64,000 nt of DNA. Source: Ottelia alismoides (lineage: Eukaryota > Streptophyta > Magnoliopsida > Alismatales > Hydrocharitaceae). This document shows positions 1 to 11,980 of this stretch, in pieces. The notes beneath the pieces were generated by a model. That model had not been told where the DNA came from, did no database searches, and worked only from the letters and a program-made list of their open reading frames with translations. How positions within the stretch are numbered: the first letter of the stretch is position 1; each line of letters starts with the position of its first letter. The stretch spans positions 620,001 through 684,000 of the forward strand of contig JAZKJV010002956.1 in NCBI GenBank assembly GCA_037367405.1, read 5' to 3'. A program made the position numbers and the translations under genes.

Positions 1-300
1 ATACCTCCCTCCCTGAGGAAAGAGTAGCTGGATGAGGAATCAATGGAAGTGTATAGCTGGGATGTACGATTTCTTTGCTTCTTCAAGTAGTAAGAGATAA
101 ATCAATTCACACACTGTACAAATTGAATTCAAGGATGATAGAGTTCGTTATATGAATAAGTGAGTCTGAACTAGCTGATGAGGTGATCTTGTATAAGGAT
201 TTTTGGAACTTGAGGACTGTTGAGGATAAAATCCTAATCCTAGTTAAGGCAATATAAAATTTGTACCTATCAATGTTCTGAAATTTGACTCCAATCATTT

Positions 301-1085
301 GCAAATCACTCCCAAATCCTTCACATTTTTTGACATGAAATCCAATTATAACAGTGGTCTGGATTTAATTCTAACAACACCAATTCTTCCTCTTTCAAGC
401 CTAAAGATGTAGATGATAAGTGGTTTGAACTAAGATTCAATATCATGTTAATTCATCCCCAATCTTCAATAATTTAAGCAAGCGAAGTATAATTATTATG
501 ATCTGTTTTTAGACTTAAATCATAAGCAAATCACCCAAAATCCTTCACAATTCAAGCATGAAATGTGTAGCTGTTGTGGTCCAATTTTAGACTTAATTCA
601 TACATTAATCATCCAAAATCTTTCATATTTTTAATCTAAAATTTGTGTATAACAGTGATCCGATTTTAGATCTAAATACATGCAATTCACCCCCAAATTC
701 TCACAATTTGGACATGAGATTAATGCATAATCATTGGTCTGAAATTGGGTTCTAATGCATGCAATTCATTCTCAAATTTTCCTCAATTCAAGCATGAAAA
801 CTATAACATGTCATGATCTAACATTTAGTTTAATGGCACGCTAGAACACCTTTAATTTCTCATCTTTTTAGGTATACAATTGTAGCTTAACAGTGGCCTG
901 AACTTTAATAAAATTTCATGCAATATACTTCCAAATCTCTAAATTCTTATCCTGAAATCATGAGTATATGATATGTTTCAAGTTTGGTCCAATTATATAT
1001 AATTCAACCCCAATTTCATCATATTTTATTTTGAAATCAAAGTATATCAGTGGTCTGAAATTGAGTTTAAAAACATGCATGGAGG
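301..1085. repeat. Diverged tandem array, period about 78 bp, about 10 units
   Basis: Units begin near 301, 378, 450, 526, 603, 682, 761, 839, 920 and 999, a spacing of 72-81 bp. Each unit opens with a variant of GCAATTCACCCCCAAAT, continues with a CA/TT-rich stretch and CATGAAAT, then an AACAGTGGTCTGAAATT-like block ending in TTTAAT. The units differ at many positions, so this is an old array. A further partial unit may lie at 240-300. No coding frame runs through it. It is best described as a decayed minisatellite or satellite-like array; I cannot name the family. Confidence 0.7.
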
Positions 1086-2399
1086 ACATTAAAAGAGAGG
1101 GATAATCAAAACGTATGCATGTAGCTCCAATCGAGGAAGGAGGCTAGCGGCTTGAAGGACTTCTAATAATAGCCAAAAGAATTCTTGAAAGAGGGGAGCA
1201 AAAACATCTCCTCTCGAGGAAGTAGCAACACCAGTTAATCCCTGAACAACAGTAGTACCTGTTGTTAATAGCAATAGCTACTCATGTGGAGATCAGGTAG
1301 AACTAACTTGGTTGATGGGAGAAGCTTTAGGGGAGAAGAAGGGGGCCTCCATTATCTACAAGTGTAGTAGAAACACCATCTACAAGCTGCATGAGCAGCA
1401 ACAACATTAACTGTTCCAAAAATAGCTCCAGTTGGGGCTTTGGCATGAACAACAACATAATAGTTGATGTTTTACAGAAATTGAAGAAGCGGAAAAGATC
1501 TTCAACTGGTCTTTTGATAAGAATAGATAGAAAAAGAAGAGAGGGGAGCCTTGGTGTTACATATTAGAAGAAAGAGCCTTGTTGTTTGCCACATGAAAGG
1601 AGAGAATACTCCAAGCGGGAAGAAGAAAGAAGGACGAATTGAGGGAGTGAAGAGCCACTTGTTGGATGATACCGTGTTGAAAATTTCTGAAATAAAAATT
1701 TATTTTTTTCTAAACCTCTCTCCCTTATTTCGAATACCAAAGTCATCCGCAATTGCACCCCAAGTCTCGGATTCTGATGTAGAATAGCTCACTTTAATCA
1801 TCTATGTATGAGGGTTAAATAATATAAATTTTGTACTTTTCTGATCCAACATGGATACTTTAATAAATGAAATACGCTCTTGATTTTTTTATCAGAATTC
1901 TGTGATATAAAGGATTAAACGACCTCTGATTTATGAATGGTTGATTTCATTGGTCTTATTTTGTTAAATATGATTTTATGATTTCCTCCTTTATGGTTTG
2001 GATTTTACATCACAGCTTTTTCCGATGGCACGCATTATGATGCGACAACTTCTAGTCGACTACGTCTGAACGAGATTCGATCTGTGATCTACGATCGATC
2101 TGAGTCTATTCAAGATTAACTGAATATTATTTAAATTTTCAAACTCTTCATCGGGTCAGATTCGTGTTATTTGGATCCATATGTTACAAATATAAAATCC
2201 TCAAAGGGAGTCTCGTCCTCGAGACTCGAGTCACTGTCATTATGTGTTTTATCTGGATTTCATCTCTAGACATAAAAACCATGAAGAGTTTTGAACTCAT
2301 AAAAAACTCAAAGGAAAAAATCCATATTTTTTCTATATATATATATATATAATTAAATGTGTTTGTTTTGACAATTACCGGAAAAGAGATGTGGTATCA
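1086..2399. other. Intergenic DNA with no recognised feature
   Basis: Short open frames occur here (for example 1551-1787 on the plus strand), but none has recognisable protein motifs or neighbours that suggest a gene. The right part could include remains of the 3' LTR of the minus-strand Tekay element that starts near 2400. No LTR end, polypurine tract or target duplication could be identified. Confidence 0.4.
2333..2351. repeat. AT dinucleotide microsatellite
   Basis: About nine uninterrupted TA/AT units lie just left of the Tekay-type pol remnant. Confidence 0.85.
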
Positions 2400-2439
2400 T
2401 GCCCACATATCTGCCTCCATATTCCATGTCACCTCTTGG

Positions 2440-2770
2440 GCACTATGTCAGTGCTATAGCACCTTTACTAGGGGAATCTCTTTGTTGTGAAGCTTCTTCA
2501 CATCACTATTGAGTATCTGCATTGGTCTCTCCTTGTGTCAAGTCTGGCTCCACATCGAGGTTTTCGTAGCTGATGATTTGGTGAGGGTCTTGCACATATT
2601 TCCTTAGGTTCGATATATAAAAGGCATCATGAATAGCTAATAGGTGTAGAGGAAGGGCCACAATAGGTCACCTTCCCAAACGAGTAGTAATCTCAAATGG
2701 TCCAACATATCGTGGAGCCAAATTGCAATGAACACCAAATCTTTGTTCTCCCTTCATAGGAGATACTCAT
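2440..2770 (-). pseudogene. Tekay-type pol, post-integrase C-terminal region
   Basis: The minus strand encodes a segment with LAPRYVGPFEI (near 2690-2720) followed by a YISNLRKYVQDP stretch (near 2590-2625) and ISYENLDVEPDL. These are typical of the region after the integrase core in Tekay/Del-type elements, where the chain leads towards a chromodomain. A complete chromodomain could not be confirmed. Stop codons and a disrupted stretch near 2790-2870 separate this part from the integrase upstream. Confidence 0.75.
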
Positions 2771-3059
2771 AGAAACAACCAATCTTCTACATGTGTTTAA
2801 ATGAATTTCATCAAAATAAGAGGTTAAGTTGAATATTGATAAGTTATATTTGAATGCATTAATTAAGAGAAGATGATTAGACTACCTAAAAATCCAAATC
2901 TCTTTTCAGACGATCTACGAAACCTTCTGGCGCCTTTGAGCTGTCAGAAGCCTTCACCTCACAAGGTCAACAACCATCGCAGTATCCTCCAAGATATCTA
3001 TGGAGTAAAAAGCATGATCACCTACCTTACGTCAACTGAGAGGTATGAGGCATCTCCGC

Positions 3060-3700
3060 CTCTATAGGTCTTTAAATGGTACCATGCCAATATTGGAATG
3101 ATGTCTATTGTTGTATAAGAAATTTACCTATAGCAGGTGGTCCTTCCAAGCCCCTTTCAACTCTAGAGTACATGCACATAGCAAATCCTCAAGTTTATGA
3201 ATAGTGTGCTTCCTCTATTTAATGGACTGTGGGTGGTATGCAAAACTTGTCTTCAGCTCTGTTAGCAGTGTTGACATGAACTGGTGCCAATAATGAAATG
3301 TAAACCTTGAGTCTTTTTCAGACACTACCTTATGTGGTATGCCAAGGAGCCCAATAATGTTCTGCACATACAATCTGGCCAACCTGGATGGAGTGTAGGT
3401 CATGCTGACATGTATGACGTGGACTGACTTAGTCAATCTATCAATAACGAACCAATAGCATCGTGGCCACATGATGTCCTCGACAATCCAATGACCATAT
3501 CCATAGAAATAATCTCCTACTTCTACTCGGGAATGGGGAGATACTATAATAACCTCGGTGGTCTTCTATGCTCAGCCTTGGCCATCTGACAAGTCAAGCA
3601 TCTGCTAACATGATGTGTCAGATCTCGCTTTATCCCATCCCACCAGAATGTTGTTGCAGATCCTAGTACATCTTCGTGCTATTAGGATGAATAGACTATC
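3060..3700 (-). pseudogene. Tekay-type pol, integrase core
   Basis: The longest open piece is 3215-3472. It contains VIDRLTKSVHVIHVSMTYT and, further on, KVVSEKDSRFT and SFAYHPQS, which correspond to the central part of a gypsy integrase catalytic core with its second acidic residue in the SxxDxRFT context. A CQMAKAEHRRPP stretch near 3560-3595 corresponds to the end of the zinc-binding (HHCC) region upstream. Downstream on the minus strand (3066-3150) the AYNN and GMVPF motifs of the core's end are still readable. Frameshifts separate the pieces. Confidence 0.8.
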
Positions 3701-3804
3701 GTGAGCTGTGTATCTCATCAAGAATATCTATGTGCAACTGCTCATCATTGGGCACAACAACCCGGCCAGCCTTCCACAAAATGGACTTAGTCACCACAAA
3801 ATCA

Positions 3805-5215
3805 TCACATTTGTCTTGATGGCATGCATGTAATGTCTTGAATCCATGGACTTGTCCTCCTTCCTTCAACTATGCGATCCCAAAGACTGTAGAATTGAGG
3901 AGGCACAGTAGTATACATGGACGCACTCTCATGAGGATGCCAATCAGTCAAAGCTGCGACCATATCCCATGTGTATAGGTAGTTTGTTGTATGTGCATGA
4001 GCTCTCCTGCTAAGTGCATCCGCCACAATGTTTCCCTTACTGAGATGGTAAGAGATCATGCATTCAAAATTCTTTAGTAGCTCAAGAAACATGCATTCTC
4101 TCATGTTTAGTTCCTTCTGATACAGATTTACTTCAGGACCTTGTGGTCTATGAAAATCTCAAAATTCAGCCCATAGAGATAGTAGCTCCAGATCTTTAAG
4201 GCGAAGACAACTGCCACCAACTCCAAGTCATGTATGGGGTAATTTTGCTCATACAGACTCAATTGGTGTGATGTGTAAGAAATCGCGTGACCTTGCTACA
4301 TTAGACTGCTCCTAAATCTTCACTTGAAGCATCTACATATATGGCATAATCTTGAGTAGCTGAAGAAAGTGCAAGAATATACGCAGTCATCATTTTTTCC
4401 TTCAGTGTCCTAAAGGCATGCTTATATGAATCATCCTAGATAAAAGGAACTCCCTTCGGTGTCAATCATGTCAAGGGAAGAACCACACGTGAAAAGCCGC
4501 TAACAAAGTGTCTGTAATAGTCCGCTAGTCCAAGGAAGCTATGAATCTGAATGACTGTCTTGGGTTGCTCCCGAGACATGTCTGCCCCAATCTTTGTAGG
4601 ATCAACTGCAATACATGCTCCATAAATGATATGCCCAAGGAATGAGACCTAGGATAACCAGTACTCACACTTGCTCATCTTGGCATACAACTTTTGCTCT
4701 CGTATTGTGTCTAAGATTATCTTTAGATCATTCGCATGATCCCATTCATTTCGAGAATAAATCAACATACCATCAATGAAAACTACTACAAAATTGTCTA
4801 AGTATGGATGAAAATCATGGTTATCATATCTTTGAAAGTTGTTGGGCATTTATGAGTCCAAACGACATTACAACAAACTCGTAGTGCCCATATCGAGTCA
4901 TGAATGTTTTCTTCCGAATATCAGACCCTCGAATCCTCAATTGATGATATCCAGATCGAAGGTCGATCTTCGAGAATAGCGAAGATCCCGGTATCATAAC
5001 AAAGAGAACATCAATGCATGGTAGAGGATGACGGTTCTTCAACCTTCTCTTGTTCAGCTGCATGTAATCAAGGCATGATCTCATCGATCAATCTTTCTTC
5101 CTGACAAAAATAACTGGACCACCCCAAGATGTAGTGCACGACCTCACGAAACCCACGTGAAGTAACTCCTCAAATGAATCTTCAGTAATCTCAACTTGGC
5201 TAGTGCTTTTTGTTC
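3805..5215 (-). pseudogene. Tekay-type pol, reverse transcriptase and RNase H
   Basis: On the minus strand, 4824-5084 carries [19 protein letters not shown] and [15 protein letters not shown], followed by [14 protein letters not shown]; 4649-4849 carries the polymerase box as VFIDGMLIYSR. The usual catalytic pair is Asp-Asp and here the second Asp is Gly, so the catalytic centre is lost. Upstream, 5085-5200 retains the SWGGPVIFV approach to the RT. The RNase H/connection region follows at lower coordinates, and 3805-4104 has ISYHLSKGNIVADALSRR, the conserved end of the RNase H domain. Several stops and frameshifts interrupt the frame. Confidence 0.85.
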
Positions 5216-5277
5216 AGAGCCATCGAGATTGACTATGTATATGGCAGTAATGTAAATTCTCAAACTCAATCTTTCTT

Positions 5278-5296
5278 TCTCTCTCTCTCTCTCTCT
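5278..5296. repeat. CT dinucleotide microsatellite
   Basis: A CT run of about nine units lies inside the Tekay-type pol between the protease and RT segments, probably a secondary expansion. Confidence 0.8.
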
Positions 5297-5509
5297 GGCG
5301 GAAAACCTAGCAAATCATCAGGAAGCACATCATGGTAATCTAAGATGTCTTGAGCCATTCGTTGTCCATCAAATGTCTCTCAAATAAATGCTAAATATGC
5401 ATCACATCCCCTATCAACCAGTCTTTGAACTCAAAATACTAAAATGTGCTCCATTTTGGAGTCATGTCAAATACCCTCAAAAGTGAACTCAAAAAATATG
5501 GAGTCCTAA

Positions 5510-5790
5510 GGACAACCATCTTCCTAAAGCAATCAATCAATGCATGATGAGTTGACAGCCAATCCATGCTTAAATCTGATCAAACTCATCGAGATGTAGT
5601 AGCAGAAAATCTACGATCATCTTGTGACCACTAATCAACATCGGTAACCCTCTAACTATTAGTCTCATGATGAACAACTGAGCACCTGGCCCATGGATGT
5701 GATAGGGAGGATATTGGGCCTCTGCAACTCTTCCAACTGAATCTAGAAATCTCAAAGCAATGACTTAATGAGTCACTTTAGAATCAATGA
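5510..5790 (-). pseudogene. Tekay-type pol, aspartic protease C-terminal part
   Basis: The minus strand reads through FLLLHLDEFDQI, then after a frame change MDWLSTHHALIDC, the pattern that closes a gypsy aspartic protease (an hDxILGMDWL-like block). The catalytic DSG triad expected upstream is not readable, which may reflect decay or truncation near 5830. Confidence 0.65.
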
Positions 5791-5830
5791 AAACATAGAA
5801 AGGTCGGCTCTAGAAGCCATGGTTCTTTGT

Positions 5831-6049
5831 ATGAATCAATATCATTAATTACAATAGTTGGTGTTCGCGGATAAATCTATATGTGCTATTCTCATCTTGG
5901 GATATTATATGAAATTAGTGGCAAATGGAGACATTATTGTTATAGATTTTGAATGTCATTTTTCCTCTCGAACTCAGGATAAGTCAGAACACTGTCGCTA
6001 TTCGAGAACTTAATATGATAGAAACTATAATACTGTGGTTGTCTGTAGT
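5831..6049. other. Unassigned spacer between Tekay remnant and Athila-like LTR fragment
   Basis: No readable domain. It may be the decayed start of the Tekay protease or intergenic DNA. Confidence 0.3.
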
Positions 6050-7244
6050 GGTACCACTGCTTTGATAGGTCAACCAAGGTCAGCCTCCTATTGGGCCACG
6101 TAAATCGCTATGCAACAAAACAATAGGAAAATGCAAAAATAATTCAAAAAGAAATAATTATTATTTTTATTTTTCCCAAAATATAAAAAATATTTATTAT
6201 TTTGATGTAGTATTTTATGATGATTTTTATTTATTTTTACAAGTTAATTTATTAGGTGTTAATTTATACATGTATAATTATAGGTATATTTACCTATATA
6301 TAGTGTATTTTATTTTTATTTTCTACTTTATATTTTATTATTTTTATACTCTTGTTTAATATATTTATAATTATTTAATACACATTTAGTACATTTATTT
6401 CATTTTTCTATGTTTTCATTATGTTCTTAAATAATTATATATACATATTATATAAGTATAATACAAGTTTATTTATCTTTGTTATTACAATACATTATTT
6501 CTTTTAATGTGATTTTAATTGTTTTATTCTAATTTTATTATGTACATGTATTTTAAATAATATTTACAAATTTATAAAAATAAAAAGATTAAAGAATAAT
6601 GAATAATATATATAGATATAATGCACAAGAAGGGCCTTAAAGCCAACTTTACATCTTAACTACAAACGGAATGAAACCACCTTCATAAATAGATAATTAA
6701 AATTTATGAAAATAAAGGTGGATTTGATGAATTTTGACTTCATATGGAGAAGATACAGGTCTGGGAAGTTTTCGTTGTGGCTTTTTATTTTGAGTATCTA
6801 GGGTACACCATGTATTATCATTAAGTGAAATAAATTTTTATTTTTATTTATATTTTTATACACAAGTTCCATGTTCAAAGGTTATTAACTTGATATATAA
6901 ATAATAAAGTATAAAATGGGCCCCAAAATGCATTTATTGTAGAGTAAAAATTAGGATTTTTATTCCTTTATTGGTCTTTATCTCCCCCTACTTTATTCTG
7001 TGTTGATCAAATCACCATGATGACTTGGTCTCGGGGTTTAGGTTCACTCAATGTCTTTGATACTTCCTTCATCTTTTATTTACTTAATTCTTTTTTTTAG
7101 AATTAAAACATTTTATATCATATTTACAGTATAAATAATAAATGTTGTTTTGTACAAGTTAGTGATATTTACATGCATTTCACTAGACAATTAAGAACAA
7201 AATGAAAGAATAAAGGTTATGAAATGGATATTTATCGGTTGTCA
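6050..7244 (-). mobile_element. Antisense fragment of an Athila-type LTR
   Basis: The reverse complement aligns by eye, in order, with the first 1.2 kb of the Athila B LTR (45495-46700). Shared landmarks are a CTTTATTCTTTCATTTTG start block (7200-7220 here), a TAAACCCCGAGACC block (7035), GGAATAAAGTAGGGGGAGATAA-like sequence (around 6990), the CTTCCCAGACC block (6755), GTTTGAAAGTTG-like sequence (6640) and the AT-rich stretch with ACCTATA repeats (6270-6300). A TG end appears at 7244. The GC-rich core and 3' end of the LTR are missing, so this is a truncated, older LTR. No internal region is attached. Confidence 0.7.
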
Positions 7245-7662
7245 TGTTACCATTTATATATAAATTGTTGCTAATTAGACATCAATTTTAAATTTGTTTT
7301 TTTGTCAATTACTTTCCTCCTTTTTTGTTATACCAATGATTCCCCTGACTTCTTACAAAATTCACCGTTCCTTCCTTTCCATTAAGGTAAAGTAGGGACA
7401 TAACTGATATTACAAAAAGAAGAACCATGAATTTCTTAAGAAGTCAGTGGCATAGTTGATAGGACCCAAGTAATAAAAACCCTTACATTTTAAGTATCCC
7501 ATATAGTTTTGCAACTAATTAATTTATTTCTTGTATGCATATCATCAAGTGATATAATTAAGACCTCCAAATTATTTTTATTATGTAAATTTTGTTGTTA
7601 CAAGTTACAACATGAAATTCTAATGATAGTTTAGTAGGCTTATGAAAATAATGGATCGATTA
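7245..7662. other. AT-rich intergenic DNA
   Basis: No coding or repeat signature recognised. Confidence 0.4.
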
Positions 7663-8123
7663 TAAGGATGAAAATGGTCGAATACGGATGCAAATATATA
7701 TACAATCATATCCTCATTCATTTTAAGATATGAATACAAATGCGAATATGAATATTAACGGATATGAAGAAATAAATACAAATATAAAATGAATTCGAAT
7801 CGGATTCGAATAATAACAGAAATATTTAATTGGATAGCTTAAATATACATGTTTAGGACGATTTACATAAAAATAGGCATACTGGACATATTCATTTCAT
7901 AACAATAAAATCAACAATGGTGAATGCAATCAAAAAATGTGAATATAATATTTATGTATGAAAATAGATATACGAATACGAATGTGAATATAATATTGAT
8001 GAATGTAAAAGTGATCCATATTCGCATCCATTTTAAAACAAATACGAATACGAATGGTAAAATGTGTATAAAACGAATAAGATAGCAGAGATATGAGTAT
8101 ATTCATGTTTGTTTTCATCTCTA
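7663..8123. mobile_element. hAT-like MITE candidate, 461 bp
   Basis: The left end reads TAAGGATGAAAATGG and the right end, on the reverse strand, TAGAGATGAAAACAAAC, giving imperfect terminal inverted repeats with a GATGAAAA core. The flanks ATCGATTA (7655-7662) and GTCGATGA (8124-8131) match at 6 of 8 positions, in keeping with the 8-bp target duplication of hAT elements. The interior is full of GAATACGAATG-type words in both orientations and has no transposase, so the element is non-autonomous. Confidence 0.6.
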
Positions 8124-9475
8124 GTCGATGAAGATGGAATCACTTTCAAAAGATTGTCTCTTAGCATATGGGATTACTATCAGTAACCTCACATGATAAC
8201 TACTTTAAATGAAATAACTAATGCAATATACTAATTGATATATGTTACCATTTCTTACGTATTTAAAATATGTAGCAGCAAAATTATTCGTTTCTTGATT
8301 ATTTAAATTTGTAATGAATATTGTATTATTCATTATATTCCTATCAATGAATTGTATAATGGTTATCTGTTAACTTTTTTTCTAAATATTTTCAAATCAT
8401 TATTGTATAAGTTTTGTTTAATGAATATGACATTAGTTGAGAATTACACGAAGCAAAGCTGATTTTGCAACCAATAACATATGCTAAACATTGCAAGATA
8501 TGAAAGTGGATATTAACAAATATTAATTACCATAGATCGATTTTGTGTATTGGTATGCACGAGAGTTTCCAGCATTGGGCTGTCCATTTTAGCGAGAAAA
8601 TTAATGCATATGTTTTTCTATAAACTTTTTAGCATGAAATTTTTAGGATTTGAACCCTGGTAATTTAAGATGGAAGCCTATGACTATACTTCAAATATTA
8701 AAGTGTATCATCCCAAGCATAGGTCCATGGTTCGTTATCGATGAAAATTGTCCTCAACAACTTGTTGCGCTCAAATCCGATTTGATCTCTTGGCAACCAT
8801 CCAAAATGCTTAAGCCTAAGTTGTAAAGTAGTAATCTCCATCACTTATAACACACTTTCAACTTTATTAGTTTGGGTATATGGGTGTTAAAACCTCCCCC
8901 ACTTATATTCGCAACATCCTCGTTGCGACATGATCCATCACTTATTCCTTGTGATAGTGACAGCTGCATGCTCCAAGTAGCCATTTCCTCCTATCTCTCT
9001 ATAGGGATGGCTCTACCTCTCGAGTAGCCCTTTCCATTATCAAAGGAAAATTGACTCTAATATTATTTGTAATGTTCCAGGTTTAGGTCTTGGTCTATTA
9101 TCAAGGAAACTGGCCCTTACAACTTTTTAGGCTAGAATCCAATTGGATCAGTTGGCAACCACCCAAAATGCTTAAACCAAATTGTCATAAGTAGTAATCC
9201 TCACAATTTGTGAATTTTAGAATGTGACTATATTTGAAGGTATGGATTTTTACATTAAGTGGAATCATGGATATATAAAAAACTGAAGAACGCCAAACAT
9301 TTATTGGAATAGATTTGAAGGTTTGACGATGGAAAGAACAAAATCGGCGATAGAGAAATATTCCTATAGGTAGCTCCAAAATGATTTGACCAGAAATCTA
9401 CTAGTCATTGAAAGCAACCTCTTGCTTAATAAAACCAAAGCCATAACGGATATGTAAGTGCAAAATGAAAAGGAA
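8124..9475. other. Intergenic DNA with a short dispersed repeat
   Basis: No gene recognised. About 70 bp at 8772-8845 recur imperfectly at 9133-9204, sharing TTGGCAACCAYCCAAAATGC and GTAGTAATC. They may be pieces of one dispersed repeat. The stretch is otherwise AT-rich and unremarkable. Confidence 0.4.
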
Positions 9476-9480
9476 AGACT

Positions 9481-11965
9481 TGTTGGACATGCGAGCCCAC
9501 GACGAGCCATTATACAATAAATGTTATTGCACATATCATTCCCTGATATGAAATGAAGAATAATAAGTTGCATAAAAGGTCCCTCTGTACAATTAGGGTT
9601 ATGTACCATGGCCATCTTAATGATCATATAGTTGTTGATTCATTAAATGAATCGTAGAGATTGGTGTTTGGATGAATATCTAAAGGGTTAGATTGAGGAC
9701 TCATCAAGCACCGTCCAATACTTGTTATGAGATGATCTCCATCCTGAGTAGTAGATGGCAATCCTTTCTCACATAGGCTGATATCTGACCGATCTCTTGA
9801 TGCAAGTCCTCTGCATGGGAATAGTGATTCGGAGGTGTCAGATTACTTAGGTCAAAGGGTTGACTTAACAAGATCGAGAAAACCTAAGTCCTATGTTGAA
9901 TGTTGTCATAGCATAGGCACACATCCTTTGACCGGAGACAGATGTGTTACTATATGTCTGAGTGTGTACATTTGGTAGACCAATAGGTTGATGACCTAAC
10001 CAAGGTCTATACACCAGCACGCTGGTGTGCATGTAAGGGCATATGAGTAATACGATCTCTCAAAGGGATCATACAGGTTCACTTATGAACCGGAAGACAT
10101 GAGCTCACTCATGAGGTATTGGGACCGATCAAATTCCATGCATGATCGTCGCGCTTTGGAAGCATGACAAGAATTTGAAGGTATGATATATGCTTTGGAG
10201 AAAGCATATGATCTATTATACCGATTCCCAATGAGAAAGATTGAGAAACTTGGTGATCAAATCCTGAAGAAGACAGTGTAAAATTGATCTTAATCTTCAA
10301 GTTGATCATAAATCTTCCAGTATGCAGGATTTACAGGTATTAGGAATACCTGAGGGTGATGTGATCATAAATGATTGTATAACCATGATGCTTCCATTCC
10401 GAGGGAGTGATGAAACAGGTCTGGATTTTAGTGACTCCTCTCAGTAGAGAAGCAATCTGATCTTGGTCCAAGTGTTGGAAATTGGTCTGAATGAGATTCA
10501 GATGCAATGAGAAGACTAGATTTGCTGTTTTGATTTAATCAAGCATCTGTGGGAGGTACGTAAGATGTGTATTTGAGATGAGATCTCAATATCTAAGTCA
10601 CTATACATGGAACAATACAATCGCCATCTCCTTATCTCAAAGTATATGCGGAGAAAGCACATTTTTCTTGAAGTTCAAGAATAATTCATTTGATGAATTA
10701 TGTATCCAAGCAATAAGATGATGATAATTAAATGAGATTTAATTATCAAGAATAATATGAATGGGATTCATATTATGAGAATGATTATCCGAGAATATTA
10801 AATGGAGTTTAATTATCAACGAAATGCTGATTGTGAATAGTGCTATCCATAATATCTACGTATATATTAGAAATGTGCTTTATAATATATTGAAGAGAGA
10901 GCACCTTTGTAAATAGCATTTGATAATTGTTAATGTGAATTAAATTCACATTAAGCAATTAATTGGAAATGAAATTTAAAATTTAGTTTGGATGTGAATA
11001 TGATTCACATACTTTCAATGATATGATTGAAATATTCACTAATTAATTGAGAATTAATTTAATGGATAATTTTGCAATAAATATACACTAGTTGATTTGG
11101 AATTAATTTAGTGGATAATGTTGCAAGATAAATAAGAGATAATGATATAAATTAAAAAGAGGATAATGCACCAAACAACAATTATCTCTTTAATTTGTAG
11201 TAGGATAATTATCTTTTTGATTATCATATCATTATCTTGTGATTATTAATTAATTGAATTAAATTATGTTGATGATAATGCAACATATATTCAATTTAAA
11301 ATAAATTAATATGTTGTTGTTTTTAAACAACAATGATGATGGCCATTGATTTATTATACATATCAATCTAACCACTGATTTTGTATATGCCATGGTTTGT
11401 GATCCATGGACTTCCAAACAAGTATATAAAGAGGGCAATGCTTGTCTCTTCAAGGAACAATACATTAAGAGTACACACCTACTCTCTCTCTCTCTGTCTC
11501 TCATTCTCGTCCTCTCTCTCTCTTTAAGGTGGTCATCCATCTTGTGCTTCGAGCGAAGAAGCAATCGTCTCTACGCCAGTTCGTTGTCTCTTCGATTGCC
11601 CGTGGATCTCCATCGACGGATTTCTTTGGACGAAATCAGGAGATTCAAGGCTTCGATCTTCATCGAGGATTGCGGGAGGAATGCGTCTCATCATCGCGCT
11701 TGCAAGTACCATTTTCATAGATCGGAATTGAGTCAGGAGGACCTCTTGCTTTAGAGATCTAGTGATCGCAACCACGCTTCAAGAGGTATTTCTAATACTT
11801 TGTGGTTTGATGAAACGATCCAAGAAATGTTCTTTTGATCATGTGGTTTCATCACTTGATTTAAAAATTTTAATTTCCGCTGCATCTAGCGACTAGTCGC
11901 CCCGATCGCATGAGACGCGATTAACACGCTTCCGTGATGCGCTTGAGGATTCCTCGTATCCTTCA
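9481..11965 (+). repeat. 5' LTR of copia element 1
   Basis: 2485 bp, TG...CA ends. A TATA-like motif stands at 11423-11430 and a CT-rich tract at about 11480-11525, marking the promoter and start of the transcript. A large imperfect inverted repeat (about 11115-11242) built on AGATAATGATA and TATCATTATCT lies upstream in the U3 part. Confidence 0.92.
11423..11430 (+). promoter_or_regulatory. TATA box of element 1 5' LTR
   Basis: TATATAAA followed by a CT-rich tract. The same arrangement recurs at the equivalent place in the other LTRs of this family. Confidence 0.6.
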
Positions 11966-11967
11966 AG

Positions 11968-11980
11968 TGATATCAGAGCC
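11968..11980 (+). promoter_or_regulatory. Primer-binding site of element 1 (initiator tRNA-Met type)
   Basis: TGATATCAGAGCC lies two bases after the LTR end. It differs at one position from the TGGTATCAGAGCC of element E, which is the usual copia site complementary to the 3' end of plant initiator tRNA-Met. Confidence 0.8.

Larger units (their letters stand above)
2400..5830 (-). mobile_element. Decayed Ty3/gypsy retrotransposon, Tekay/Del-like, minus strand
   Basis: Reading the minus strand from 5830 down to 2400 gives, in order, an aspartic protease tail, reverse transcriptase, RNase H, integrase and a post-integrase region. Protease-RT-RH-IN is the Ty3/gypsy order, and the RT and integrase motifs are closest to the Tekay/Del type of chromovirus. 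Many frameshifts and stops break the frame, so the copy is long dead. No LTR pair or target duplication is visible at either end. The left boundary is taken from the last recognisable C-terminal sequence and the right one from the protease segment. Confidence 0.85.

Noticed and set aside
301..1085. CRISPR-like array
   Set aside because: Direct repeats without constant repeat and unique spacer parts, strongly diverged units, no cas genes, and a plant genome context.
2400..5830. Endogenous pararetrovirus (caulimovirid-like RT)
   Set aside because: The RT is followed by an integrase core and Tekay-type C-terminal motifs, and no movement-protein or coat-protein motifs are present, so it is a gypsy retrotransposon.
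11392..11775. Overlapping open frames at the 3' part of the element 1 LTR (also 19453-19704, 54599-54886, 62710-62997)
   Set aside because: They fall in the transcribed R/U5 part of the LTR in all copies, are of different frames and lengths, and include the CT tract; no sign of a conserved protein.
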